Shown: positions 42,863 to 52,493, counted from the first letter of the stretch. The stretch: DNA of 64,000 nt from Siccirubricoccus sp. G192 (GCF_019084075.1 NZ_JAHREN010000002.1:1-64000), one strand, 5' to 3'. Notes: generated by a model not told the origin, from the letters alone. Numbers and translations: made by a program.

Positions 42863-44308
42863 GTGACGCCAGTGGCGTGGACGGCCGCGGAGGGTCGTTC
42901 CCTGACGGTCACGGTAGCGGGCGAAGTCCTCGCTCTGCCCGCCGGCATGGTGCGGGAGGTGCTGCGGCCGCGGCCCGTTACGCGCGTGCCGCACGCGCCG
43001 GCGGCCCTGCTCGGGCTGGCGAACATGCGGGGGGCGGCGCTGCCGGTGGTGTCCCTCGCCGCGCTGATGGGGCGGGAAACTGCTGCGCCGTCGGGCGCCA
43101 CGCGGGTCGTGGTGATGGAGGGGGAGGTGCCGGTCGGGTTGCTGGTGGATTCCGTCTCCGCCCTCGGAGGCGGGAGTGTCCGTACGGTGGATCCGGACGC
43201 GCTGCTGGCGCGGGCCTTCGGCACCTCAGCGCGCCGCGGCACCGGCGCGCGCGGGCGAGCATCCGCGATCGTCGGACCGGGAGCCGTCGCGCCGCAGGCG
43301 ATTTTGGAGGAACTCGCCCTCATCGCTTTCCTCCTCGCCGGACAGGAGTACGCCCTACCGCTGGACAAGGTCGCGGCTGTGATGCGTCTGCCCGCGGAGG
43401 TGGCGGCGGTGCCGCGTACCGGTCAGGCGATGCTTGGGGTCACGGCATACCGCGGCGGACTGCTGCCACTCGTCTCACCCCACGCGCTGCTCGGGATCTC
43501 TGTGGCCGAGGCCGCCCGCGCGCGGGCACGGATCGTCGTGGCGCGGCTGGGCCCGGCCCTTGTCGGACTGGTGGTGGACTGTATGACGGCGATCCTGCGT
43601 CTGCCCGAGGCTGCCATTGATCCCGTCCCGCCAGTCCTCACGCGGGGCGCGGGCGAGGCGCGGGTGGAGGCCATTGGCCGATTGGAGGGAGGACGGCGGC
43701 TCGTCTCCATCCTCGCCCCGGCGCGGCTCTTCAACGACGAGACGGCGTTGCAGCTCCTGGCCGACGCCGGTAGGGAGACGGGCGCGATGACCGATGCCGA
43801 GGGCGGGTCCGAGGCGGTTGAGCGTTTCGTGGTGTTCCGGTTGGGCGACGAGCATTACGGCCTGCCAATCACCGCGGTGGACGAGGTGGCGCGGCGGCCG
43901 GAGAGCCTGACGCGGGTTCCTCGCGCGCCTGCCTTCGTGGACGGCGTGATGAACCTCCGCGGCGCGGTCATCCCGGTGATTGACCAGCGCCGACGTTTCG
44001 CCGCGGGGGGAGCGGCGGAGGAGGGCCACGGCCGCGTCGTCGTGCTGACGATCGAGGGGTTGCGCGCGGGGCTCGCGGTGGATGCAGTCACCGAGATCCT
44101 CTCCGTCCCGACCACGGAGCTGACCCCGGCCCCTACGCTGGCGGCCTGCGAGGCTGCTATGTTCGACCGCGTCGCGACGGTGGAGCGGGACGGGCGCATC
44201 ATCCTGCTAATCAACCCGAAAATCTTGCTGGATGCGGCGGAGCGGGACCTGCTATCCGCCATCGCCTCGGACGGCGCGGGCGGAACGGGGGCCGACCCCG
44301 CCCCGTGA
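42863..44308 (+). CDS. cheW: CheW-type adaptor with three CheW domains
   Basis: 481 residues from GTG 42863. Three CheW folds in tandem: residues ~1-140 (VREVLRPRPVTRVPHAPAAL, LGLANMRGAALPVVSLAALM), ~150-305 (YALPLDKVAAVMRLPAEVAA, AYRGGLLPLVSPHALLGISV) and ~315-470 (YGLPITAVDEVARRPESLTR, VMNLRGAVIPVIDQRRRFAA). Ordinary CheW has one. Domains 1 and 3 keep the LRG-type loop that contacts receptors; domain 2 has AYRG. A multi-domain CheW can crosslink receptors and kinase. Four bases separate it from the receptor gene and it overlaps cheB (GTGA). Confidence 0.9.
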   Translation: MTPVAWTAAEGRSLTVTVAGEVLALPAGMVREVLRPRPVTRVPHAPAALLGLANMRGAALPVVSLAALMGRETAAPSGATRVVVMEGEVPVGLLVDSVSALGGGSVRTVDPDALLARAFGTSARRGTGARGRASAIVGPGAVAPQAILEELALIAFLLAGQEYALPLDKVAAVMRLPAEVAAVPRTGQAMLGVTAYRGGLLPLVSPHALLGISVAEAARARARIVVARLGPALVGLVVDCMTAILRLPEAAIDPVPPVLTRGAGEARVEAIGRLEGGRRLVSILAPARLFNDETALQLLADAGRETGAMTDAEGGSEAVERFVVFRLGDEHYGLPITAVDEVARRPESLTRVPRAPAFVDGVMNLRGAVIPVIDQRRRFAAGGAAEEGHGRVVVLTIEGLRAGLAVDAVTEILSVPTTELTPAPTLAACEAAMFDRVATVERDGRIILLINPKILLDAAERDLLSAIASDGAGGTGADPAP

Positions 44309-45392
44309 TCCGGCTTCTCATCGTGGACGATTCCGCCCTGATGCGGCGCCTGCTGGGCGAGGTGTTCCGGGCGGAGGGCGACTTCGAGGTCGCCGTCGCG
44401 CGCGACGGCGACGAGGCGATGGCGATGCTGGCTGAATGCCGGCCGGACGTGATGACGCTCGACGTGCAGATGCCGCGGATGGACGGGCTGGCCTGCCTCG
44501 ACCGCATCATGCTGGAGCGGCCGCTCCCGGTGGTCATGGTCTCCTCCGTCACGGAGGCGGGGGCGCGGGAGACGCTGAAGGCGCTGGAGCTGGGCGCTGT
44601 GGACTTCGTCCCGAAGCCGGGCGGGGCGGTGTCGCTCGCGATAGATGAGCTGGGGCCACTGCTGGTCGAGAAGGTGCGGGCGGCGGCCGCGGCCCGGCTG
44701 CGGCCGAGCCATCGGTTGCGGGAGCGCGTGCGCCTGCGCGCCGGATTGTCGGCGTCGCCGACCCCGTCACCAGCACCCCGGGCGACGCGCCGGGACCCCG
44801 CGCCGCGCGCGGCCGGGCTGGTGGACCGAGTGGTACTCGTCGGCTGCTCCACAGGTGGGCCGCCGGCGCTGGACGCGCTGCTTGGGCCGCTGCCGGCCGA
44901 TTTCCCCTGGCCGATCCTCGTCGCGCAGCACATGCCCGCGGCTTTCACCGGGCCGCTGGCACGGCGGCTGGACAAGCTCTGTGCGCTGACAGTTGTGGAG
45001 GTCACGCGGCCCGTGCCGGTCGTACCAGGGCAGGTCCATATCGGGCGCGGGAATGCCGACTTGATCCTGTCGCTGCGTCCCGGCGGGCTGGTGGCGATGG
45101 CGGCCCCTGCCCTGCCAGAGCATCGCTGGCACCCGAGCGTGGACCGTCTCGTCACGAGCGCGTTGCAGCACCTGTCGGCCGAGCGCCTCGTCGGCGTGCT
45201 GATGACGGGGATGGGGAGCGACGGCGCCGCCGCGATGGCGCGGCTGCGGGCGGGGGTGGGCGGACGATCGCCGAAGCTGAGGAGACCGCCGTGGTCTGGG
45301 GGATGCCGGGTGAGCTGGTACGGCTGGGCGGGGCAGAGGCCGTGCTGCCGCTGGACGCCATCGCCGGCACGCTGACGGGCTGGGCTGGATGA
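44305..45392 (+). pseudogene. cheB: CheB methylesterase/response regulator, one frameshift near the end
   Basis: Receiver domain: LLIVDDSALMRRLL, phospho-Asp in MTLDVQMPRMDGL, VSSVTEAG, VDFVPKPGG. Esterase domain: VGCSTGGPPALDALL (Ser), LVAQHMPAAFTGPLA (His), GVLMTGMGSDGAAAM (Asp). The frame breaks at the G run 45252-45256; one more G gives GGRTIAEAEETAVVWGMPGE and LVRLGGAEAVLPLDAIAGTL to the stop at 45392, overlapping cheR (ATGA). About 362 residues. CheB removes methyl groups from receptor Glu residues. All catalytic residues lie before the break; the missing G is likely a sequencing error. Confidence 0.88.
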
Positions 45393-46243
45393 GTGGACCG
45401 GGCGCCTTTCCCGCCGAGCCGCCGAGCGCGGAGGAGCTGCGGCGCCTCTGCGATTTCATCTACCGCCGTAGTGGCCTGTCCTACGGCGAGAGCAAGCGGA
45501 CCTACATCGAGCGGCGGCTGGCGATGGGGATGGAGCGGAGCAGCGCCCCGTCCTTCCTCGCCTACATGGCGCTGCTGCGGGTCAACCCGGCGGAGGCCGA
45601 GCGGCTGATCAACAGCGTCACGGTGAACGAGACTTACTTCTACCGTGAGGAGCACCAGCTTCAGTGCCTCGGCCGCTCCCTCCTGCCGGAGATCGTGGCG
45701 GCGCGCGGGCCGGGCGACCTCGTGCGCCTCTGGTCCATGCCATGCTCCACGGGGGAGGAGCCCTATTCCATCGCCATCTGGCTGCTGGAGAACTGGGCGC
45801 TAGTCGACGCCTACAACATCGAGATCGTCGGCTCCGACCTCGACACGGAGGTCCTAGCCGCGGCGCTGGAGGGGCGCTACGGTAAGCGGGCCCTCTCGCG
45901 TCTGCCGCCCGGCGTGGTCGAGCGCTACTTCGAGCCGCCGCATGGTCACCGGCGGCAGATCATCCGGGACCTGCGGGAGTCCGTGCGCTTCACCCTCGCC
46001 AACCTCGTGGACGCGGACAGCATGGCGGCGCAAGGTCGCTTCGACGTCGTGTTCTGCCGCAACGTGCTGATCTACTTCGACGAGGCCGCCCGTCAAGCGG
46101 CCTCGCGCCACCTCTTCGCGGCACTGAACCCGGGCGGCTTCCTCTGCCTCGGCCATTCAGAGTCCATGGCGCGGATCTCCGAGCGCTTCATTGCGCGGCG
46201 CTTTGAGAACGCGATCGTGTATCAACGCCCGGTGGGCGCATGA
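45389..46243 (+). CDS. cheR: CheR receptor methyltransferase
   Basis: 284 residues, intact. N-terminal helical domain (LCDFIYRRSGLSYGESKRTY, NSVTVNETYFYREEHQLQ) with the conserved TVNET.F motif, then the SAM-binding domain: LVRLWSMPCSTGEEPYSIAI, IVGSDLDTEVLAAALEG, FDVVFCRNVLIYFDEAARQA and GGFLCLGHSESMARIS. It methylates Glu residues of the receptor using S-adenosylmethionine. It overlaps cheB at its start and cheA at its end by four bases each. Confidence 0.93.
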   Translation: MSGPGAFPAEPPSAEELRRLCDFIYRRSGLSYGESKRTYIERRLAMGMERSSAPSFLAYMALLRVNPAEAERLINSVTVNETYFYREEHQLQCLGRSLLPEIVAARGPGDLVRLWSMPCSTGEEPYSIAIWLLENWALVDAYNIEIVGSDLDTEVLAAALEGRYGKRALSRLPPGVVERYFEPPHGHRRQIIRDLRESVRFTLANLVDADSMAAQGRFDVVFCRNVLIYFDEAARQAASRHLFAALNPGGFLCLGHSESMARISERFIARRFENAIVYQRPVGA

Positions 46244-48213
46244 GCGAACTGCTGGATCAGTTTCTCCTAGAAGGTCGGGAGCTGATCCAGCAGGCGACCG
46301 ACGACCTGCTGGCGCTGGAGCGCCATCCGGGGGATGCGGCGCGGCTCGACGGAGCCTTCCGGGCGGTGCACACGCTGAAGGGATCGGTGGCGCTGTTCGA
46401 CCTCGTCCCGATGGAGCGCGCGCTGCACGCGGCGGAGGACCTGCTGGATGCGGTGCGCGACGGGCGGCGGGCGGCCGGACAGAACGTGATGGACGCCTTG
46501 CTCGACCTCATCGGCGCGAGCGAGGGGTGGATCGAGGAGATCGCGCGGACGGGCGGCCTGCCCGAGGATGCGCCGCAGCACGGGCGGGCGCTGGAGGGGC
46601 GCTACGCGCGGCCCTGGATGGCGATGCGGTGCCGTGCGCGACGGTGCCCCCGGCGGCACCCTGGGCCACGAGGGCCGAATGGTTGCCGGGGCTGATGGCG
46701 GCCGAAGCGGAAGCTCTTGCGGCGGCGCAGGCAAGCGGGAAGGGCGTGACGGCGCTGCGTTACGTTCCGGTGCCCGACTGCTTCTTCCTCGGAGACGACC
46801 CGATGGCGCTCGTCCGTGCGGTGCCGGAACTGACAGGGTTGCGCGTCCTGCTCCGCGCGCCTTGGCCGGAGGAAGGGCCCGATCCCTTCACCTGCAATCT
46901 CGTCATCGAGTTGCTGAGCACGGCGGCGGAGGTGGAGGTCCGGCAGGTCTTCCGCTTAGTCGCGGACCAAGTGGATGTTGTAGCGATCCCGCTGCCGGAT
47001 CGACCCGCGCCGGAGGTGCCGGTACCGGGCGCCGGGACGACGAGCGCCGCGTCGCGCAGCCTACGGGTGGATGCGGCGCGGGTAGACGCGCTGGTGGATC
47101 TGGTAGGTGAGCTGATCGTCGCGAAGAACGGCCTCGCTCATCTCGTCGCACAGGCAGGGGAGACGGATCCGCGGCTGGCCCGGGCTCTGGCCGAGAGCCA
47201 AGCCGGCATCGAGCGGCTGGCGGAGACAATGCACCGCACGGTGATGGGCGTGCGCATGGTGCCGCTGGCCCGCACCTTCCGTCGGCTACCGCGGCTGGTG
47301 CGGGAGGCAGCGGCCGGGCTGGGGAAGACCGTCGCGCTGGACATTAGGGGGGGAGGCAACGGAAGCTGACAAGGCGATCGTGGACGGGCTGTTCGACCCG
47401 CTGCTGCACCTGCTGCGCAACGCGGTAGACCACGGGATCGAGAACCCGGCGGCACGGGCCGCCGCGGGCAAGCCGGCGACCGGCCGCGTCACCCTGGAGG
47501 CGCGGCGCGAAGGCGACGAGATCGCCGTGGAGGTGACGGATGACGGGCGCGGCATTGATCCCGCGCGGGTCCGCCGGGTCGCGCGGGAGCGGCGCCTGAT
47601 GCCAGACGCGGCGCTCGACGCGCTGGACGATGCGGCGGCGGTGCAGCTGGTGTTCCAGCCCGGCTTCTCGACGGCCGCCACCGTCACGGCCCTGTCGGGG
47701 CGCGGGGTGGGCATGGACGCGGTGCGCGCGGCCGTGGAGGGATTGGGAGGGCGCGTCTCTCTGGCGAGCCAGCCTGGCGCGGGCTCGACCATCCGCCTGT
47801 TGTTGCCGCAGGGCGCCTGCGTCACGGCCGTCTTGATGGTCCGGCTAGGAGGGGACGTGTTCGGCGTGCCGGTCGAGGGTGTGGCAGAGACAGCGCGCAT
47901 CCCAGCGGACTGCATTCTTCCCCTTCGCGATGGAGAGGCCTTCGTGTTCCGCGGCCGGACGGTGCCGCTGCTCCGCCTGTCCTCGCTGCTGAACCTGCCG
48001 GAGACGGCGCGCGAGGGTAACGCGCGGGTGCTGGTCATCGGTTCCGGTGCTGGGCGGGCCGGGGTGGAAGTGGACAGCTTCGTGGGGCAGGTCGACGTGT
48101 TGCTGCGGCCACTGTCCGGGCTCCTGGCCGGGATACCCGGGCTGCTCGGTACGGCACTGCTGGGGGATGGACGGGTGCTGATGGTGCTGGACCTGCCGGG
48201 GTTGGTCGGATGA
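46240..48213 (+). pseudogene. cheA: CheA histidine kinase, two frameshifts
   Basis: Segments in order: P1 Hpt domain with phospho-His in RAVHTLKGSVALFDLVPMER (His ~44); a middle region (PVPDCFFLGDDPMALVRAVP); P3 dimerisation (LVDLVGELIVAKNGLAHLVA, HRTVMGVRMVPLARTFRRLP); P4 ATPase (LLHLLRNAVDHGIENPAARA, DDGRGIDP, GRGVGMDAVRAAVEGLGGRV); P5 CheW-like end (VLMVRLGGDVFGVPVEGVAE). Frame breaks at 46596-46599 (one G short) and at the seven-G run 47347-47353 (one G too many). Repaired length ~657 residues. It should phosphorylate CheY and CheB. The breaks are both in G runs and look like sequence errors. Confidence 0.87.
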
Positions 48214-48458
48214 GCGTGCGGCTGGATGGCCCGGTTATCTGTCTGGAGGGCGAGTGTCGGGTGGAAGACACCGAGCCCCTGCTCGCCGCCCTGCAGGGTG
48301 GGCCAGGGCGGGTCGTTGACCTGAGCGGGGCGGGCCCCCTGCACGCGGCAATCGTGCAGGTGCTGCTGGCACTGCGGCCGCCCCTGTCGGGGCCTGCACG
48401 CGACCCGTTCACGGCTCGGTGGCTGCTGCCGCTTTTGGCGGCGAAGCCACCGGGCTAG
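48210..48458 (+). CDS. Small STAS-like protein
   Basis: 82 residues; ATG overlaps the cheA stop (ATGA). Pattern VRLDGPVICLEGECRVEDTE, PLLAALQGGPGRVVDLSGAG and PLHAAIVQVLLALRP has the strand-strand-helix-VDLSG-helix order of STAS/SpoIIAA domains, though the usual phosphorylated Ser in the DLSG loop may be the Ser there. Small proteins of this sort lie between cheA and cheY in other alphaproteobacterial clusters; their role is not established. Confidence 0.65.
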   Translation: MSVRLDGPVICLEGECRVEDTEPLLAALQGGPGRVVDLSGAGPLHAAIVQVLLALRPPLSGPARDPFTARWLLPLLAAKPPG

Positions 48459-48533
48459 ACTGGGCCGAACTGTTGCTGGGGTTGGGCAGGCCTCCGAAGC
48501 CAGCGCCTTCCTCTTGGAGTTTGGAGTTCAGGC

Positions 48534-48917
48534 ATGGCCATCACGGTGCTGATTGTTGACGACAGCAAGCTCGCCCGGATCGTGGCGGGGAAGGCCGTCG
48601 GCGCCCTGGAGCCGGGCTGGGAGCGCGCTGAGGCGGGCAACGCCGAGGAGGCACTGGCGCGGGTCGGGTCGGGCGGGATAGATGTCGCCTTGCTCGACTA
48701 CAATATGCCGGGAAAGGACGGGCTGACCCTCGCGGCGGAGCTGCGTGCGCTGCACCCGACCATGCCGCTGGCCATCATCACGGCGAACGTGCAGGACGAG
48801 ATCATCGCCCGCGCCCGCGCCGTGAACGCGACCTTCGTTGCCAAACCGGTGACGGAGGAGGGTCTGCGCGGTTTCGTCTCCGGGGCTGCCCTACGGCTAC
48901 GTGCGGCTGCACAGTGA
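48534..48917 (+). CDS. cheY: CheY-type response regulator
   Basis: 127 residues, a lone receiver. Acidic pocket TVLIVDDSKLARIV, phospho-Asp in VALLDYNMPGKDGL, switch IITANVQDEI (Thr), Lys in TFVAKPVTEEGL. The 75-base gap before it is the only gap of that size inside the operon and might carry a secondary promoter; GGAGTT lies before the ATG. It is the expected target of CheA. The stop overlaps the cheC start (GTGA), fitting a phosphatase partner. Confidence 0.92.
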   Translation: MAITVLIVDDSKLARIVAGKAVGALEPGWERAEAGNAEEALARVGSGGIDVALLDYNMPGKDGLTLAAELRALHPTMPLAIITANVQDEIIARARAVNATFVAKPVTEEGLRGFVSGAALRLRAAAQ

Positions 48918-49555
48918 CCCCGCCCGAGGCGCTGCTGAACGAGCTGGAGCGCGATGCTCTCACGGAGCTGGTGAACATCGGCGTGAGCCGAGCGGCGGCC
49001 AGCCTGCGTAAGATGGTCGGCGGGGAGGTCTTGCTGTCGGTTCCTTCCGTGGAGATCATTGACCACCACCGGGCCATCGCGCTGATCCAGGAGAGAGAGG
49101 GCGAGGACCTGGTAGCGGTACGGCAGGACTTCTCCGGTGCGTTCCAGGGACGCGCCTTGTTGATCTTCCCCCAGGCCAATGGCCTGGAACTGGTGCGTGC
49201 CGTGCTGGGCGAGGCGTTGCCGGACGACGAGGATGCGGCGGCGATGGAGCAGGAGGCGCTGGCCGAGACGGGCAACGTGATCCTCAACAGCTGCCTCGCC
49301 ACGATGGCGAACATGCTGGAGCGCTCCCTTACCATGTCGCTGCCCCAGGTGCTGCGGACTGACGGCCGGGGCTTGCTCGCGAACGGGGATACGGCGGCGG
49401 ACGAAGGGCCGGTGCTGTTCCTCTATATCAACTTCTCCGTGCGAGAGCGGAGCATCCGCGGCTATATCGCGATGGTGATGGACCTTCGCTCACTCGACGC
49501 ACTGAAACGTCTGGTGGGCGACTTTATTGACCGGGTGATGCAGGATGAGGCGTAG
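48914..49555 (+). CDS. cheC: CheC-family CheY-P phosphatase
   Basis: 213 residues from GTG 48914. Two CheC signature helices are visible: ERDALTELVNIGVSRAAASL with the full D-x3-E-x2-N catalytic set, and QEALAETGNVILNSCLATMA, where E and N are kept but the first position is Glu instead of Asp/Ser. CheC proteins dephosphorylate CheY-P. CheC is rarer than CheZ in proteobacteria and usually travels with CheD, which is absent here. Confidence 0.87.
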   Translation: MTPPEALLNELERDALTELVNIGVSRAAASLRKMVGGEVLLSVPSVEIIDHHRAIALIQEREGEDLVAVRQDFSGAFQGRALLIFPQANGLELVRAVLGEALPDDEDAAAMEQEALAETGNVILNSCLATMANMLERSLTMSLPQVLRTDGRGLLANGDTAADEGPVLFLYINFSVRERSIRGYIAMVMDLRSLDALKRLVGDFIDRVMQDEA

Positions 49556-49564
49556 CGACCAACC

Positions 49565-52315
49565 GTGAGCGATTTTGGGGACAGGGCACCCAACGCAGCG
49601 CCGCCGGCCGAGCTTCAGCAGCTTGCCGGGCCGCTCTTCGACGCGATGGCGCGCTCGGGCCTGTCCCTAGTCGTGACCGATGCGCGGCAGCACCACAATC
49701 CCGTCGTCTTCGTCAACGCCGCTTTTACAAGGCTCACCGGCTACGCGCCGGAGGACGTGATCGGCCGTAACTGTCGGCTGTTGCAGGGTCCCGGGACAGA
49801 CCGGGCCACCATCGCCACCATCGCAGCGACGCTGCGCGAGGGACGCCTCGTCGAGGCGGACTTACTGAACCATCGGAAGGACGGTACCGCCTTCTGGAAC
49901 AAGCTGGTCGTCGTTCCGGTCCCTGGCGACGCGGGGCGGCCGGCCTTCTTCCTTGGCACCCAGGCGGACGTCACGGCGGTGCGGGCGCCCGGGGTCCAGA
50001 CCGCCCTCCACGTGCACCAGCGGGCACTGGATGAGGTGACCGACCATCTGCGAGCGACCCTCTCCACCGTAGGCGTGATGGCGTCTTGGGACTGGCACAT
50101 CGCGGAGCGGCGAATCTATGGGGATACGCGCTTCGCCGCCCTCTACCAATTAGGGCGGGGTGAGGCGGTCCGCGGTGTTGCGCCGGCGACCTTCTTCTCC
50201 ATCATCCATCCTGGGGAAGAGGCGCGCATCCGGCTGGCCGTAGGGGGAATCCTGCGCGGGGCCGAGGTCTTTTCGAAGGAATACCGCGTCGTCCTGCCGG
50301 ACGGGACGACCCGCTGGGTCCATGGCCGCGGCCGCCGCCATGGGGATGCGGAGGCGGCCCGCTTCGTCGGCACGATGGTGGACATCACCGACCAGAAGCG
50401 CGCCGCGGAGCGGCTGCGGATCGCGCAGACTGCAGGCGGCATAGGCACTTTTGAGTATGTCAGCGGCTTCGGCACGGTCTCGGTGTCGGCGCAGTTCTGT
50501 CAGCTCCTGGGCCTGCAGCCGGCGGCGGACCTGCCGCTGCGGACGGTCAACTCGGTGGTGAAGCCGGAGGGTGGGTCGATCATTGGCGCGACGACCGAAG
50601 CGGAAATCGGACAGGTCAGTCAGGCGGAGTTCTGCATCATACGGCCCGACACCGGCGAGCGACGCTGGCTGATGCGGCGCGGTGAGTTTCTCCGCGACAC
50701 AGAGACTTCCGAACTGCGCTTCAGCGGTGTGATTTACGACATCACCGACGCCAAGCGCACCGAAACGTTGCTGCGCAACCTGAACGAAGAACTGGAGGTA
50801 CGTGTCTCGGAGCGTACGGCGGACCGCAACCGGTTGTGGCGGCTGTCGACCGACATCATGCTCGTCGCGCGCTTCGACGGTACGGTCAACGCAGTGAACC
50901 CGGCCTGGACGAGCTTGCTCGGTTGGGCTGAGGCCGAACTTGTCGGCAGCAACCTAATGGGCCTTGTCCACCCCGAGGACAGGGCTTCGATGCTCGCCGA
51001 GATAGGCAAGCTCGGGCAGGGCGCCACCATCCTCCGGTTCGAGAACCGCTACCGAGCGCGCGACGGAAGCTACCGCTGGCTTTCCTGGATCGCGGTTCCT
51101 GACGCCGACCTCATCCAGGCGGTCGGTCGTGATGTTACGGACGAGAGGGCGCGTCAGGCCGAACTCGAGGCCGCCCAGGAGGCACTCCGCCAGAGCCAGA
51201 AGATGGAGGCCATCGGACAGCTCACAGGTGGAGTAGCGCACGACTTCAATAACCTGCTCACGATCATCAAGTCGTCCACCGACTTGCTGCGCCGGCCGGA
51301 CCTCGCCGAGGAGCGGCGCCGCCGGTACGTTGATGCCATCTCCGACACGGTGGACCGGGCCGCCAAGCTCACGGGTCAGCTCCTCGCCTTTGCCCGCCGG
51401 CAGGTTCTCAAGCCCGAGGTCTTCGACGTGCCCGAGCGCGTGCAGGCCCTCGGCGACATGCTGCGCACGATCCTTGGGTCGCGCATCCGAATAGTGACGC
51501 AGATCGACACTGGGCGCTGTCTCACGGAGGCCGACGTTACGCAGTTCGATACGGCTCTCGTCAACATGGCCGTGAATGCGCGCGACGCAATGAACGGTGA
51601 GGGAACGCTCCGGGTAAGAGTCGAGAGTTCGCCGGGGATTCCGAGGGTAGGGGCCCAGGAGGGCCGCACGGGCACGTTCGTCGCCGTATCACTCTCCGAC
51701 ACCGGATCCGGCATCGCGACCGAGAAGCTTGCGCACATCTTCGAGCCGTTCTTCACGACGAAGGACGTCGGCAAGGGTACAGGCCTTGGACTGTCTCAGG
51801 TATACGGCTTTGCAAAGCAGAGCGGCGGGGATGTAGGGGTCGAAAGCGAGGTCGGGCGCGGCACCACTTTCACCCTCTACCTGCCGCGGGTTGAAGGCGA
51901 GGCGGCACCGCAAGCCGGAGCGGTCGGTAAGATACAGGGCGACACCGGCGGCGGGCTGCGGGTGCTTCTAGTCGAAGACAATGTCGAGGTGGGCAGGTTC
52001 TCGACCCAGCTCCTGCAGGACCTCGGCTACGAGACAACCTGGGCTGCCAGTGCCGACGAGGCCCTGGCATTGTTGGAGCGGTCGCACTTCGACATCGTTT
52101 TCTCGGACGTGGTCATGCCCGGCATGAGTGGGGTCGAACTGGGAAAGCTGATACGGCAGCGCCACCCCGAATTGGCCGTGATTCTGACCTCCGGCTATAG
52201 CCACGTCCTCGCTGAGAAGGGCCGTAGCGGTTTCGGATTGCTGCAGAAACCCTATGCCATCGAGGACCTGTCCCTGGTGCTGCGCCGGGTCTCACAGAGT
52301 CGGACCATCCGATAG
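49565..52315 (+). CDS. LOV-PAS hybrid histidine kinase with receiver (blue-light sensor candidate)
   Basis: 916 residues from GTG 49565. Residues ~30-140 form a LOV domain: NPVVFVNAAFTRLTGYAPED, VIGRNCRLLQGPGTDRATIA (photoactive Cys ~70 in the NCR-LQ motif), LLNHRKDGTAFWNKLVVVPV and FFLGTQADVT, so it should bind flavin and respond to blue light. Three PAS-type domains follow (~185-290, ~295-400, ~425-540), then HisKA GQLTGGVAHDFNNLLTII (His ~559), ATPase NMAVNARDAM, DTGSGI, GKGTGLGLSQVYGF and a receiver (LLVEDNVEVGRF, phospho-Asp in IVFSDVVMPGMSG, LLQKPY). No membrane helix. It lies 9 bases after cheC, same strand, at the operon end. Confidence 0.9.
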   Translation: MSDFGDRAPNAAPPAELQQLAGPLFDAMARSGLSLVVTDARQHHNPVVFVNAAFTRLTGYAPEDVIGRNCRLLQGPGTDRATIATIAATLREGRLVEADLLNHRKDGTAFWNKLVVVPVPGDAGRPAFFLGTQADVTAVRAPGVQTALHVHQRALDEVTDHLRATLSTVGVMASWDWHIAERRIYGDTRFAALYQLGRGEAVRGVAPATFFSIIHPGEEARIRLAVGGILRGAEVFSKEYRVVLPDGTTRWVHGRGRRHGDAEAARFVGTMVDITDQKRAAERLRIAQTAGGIGTFEYVSGFGTVSVSAQFCQLLGLQPAADLPLRTVNSVVKPEGGSIIGATTEAEIGQVSQAEFCIIRPDTGERRWLMRRGEFLRDTETSELRFSGVIYDITDAKRTETLLRNLNEELEVRVSERTADRNRLWRLSTDIMLVARFDGTVNAVNPAWTSLLGWAEAELVGSNLMGLVHPEDRASMLAEIGKLGQGATILRFENRYRARDGSYRWLSWIAVPDADLIQAVGRDVTDERARQAELEAAQEALRQSQKMEAIGQLTGGVAHDFNNLLTIIKSSTDLLRRPDLAEERRRRYVDAISDTVDRAAKLTGQLLAFARRQVLKPEVFDVPERVQALGDMLRTILGSRIRIVTQIDTGRCLTEADVTQFDTALVNMAVNARDAMNGEGTLRVRVESSPGIPRVGAQEGRTGTFVAVSLSDTGSGIATEKLAHIFEPFFTTKDVGKGTGLGLSQVYGFAKQSGGDVGVESEVGRGTTFTLYLPRVEGEAAPQAGAVGKIQGDTGGGLRVLLVEDNVEVGRFSTQLLQDLGYETTWAASADEALALLERSHFDIVFSDVVMPGMSGVELGKLIRQRHPELAVILTSGYSHVLAEKGRSGFGLLQKPYAIEDLSLVLRRVSQSRTIR

Positions 52316-52344
52316 CTCCGAGAGATTCGGATTATAAAGGCAGG

Positions 52345-52366
52345 GGTTCTGTCAGAACTCGCGCCA
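52345..52366 (+). repeat. Solitary IS6-type terminal repeat
   Basis: GGTTCTGTCAGAACTCGCGC here is nearly identical to the IS6 end at 1609-1630 (read inward). No IS6 transposase follows: 8 bases later the second IS21 begins. It marks a lost IS6 copy at the downstream edge of the chemosensory operon. Confidence 0.7.
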
Positions 52367-52493
52367 GGCTGGCTGTGTCTATGAATTTTGGCCCACCGGT
52401 GCTGACGAATTCTGGCCCACCTACCGCTTCTGACCGTCCTGGCCGGGCCGCGGCCCGGCCAGGACGGTCAGCGTCGCTGTTCTGGTGTCCTCC

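Noticed and set aside
42232..43368. 378-aa open frame on the minus strand
   Set aside because: Spans the end of the receptor gene and the start of the CheW gene in antisense; no motif.
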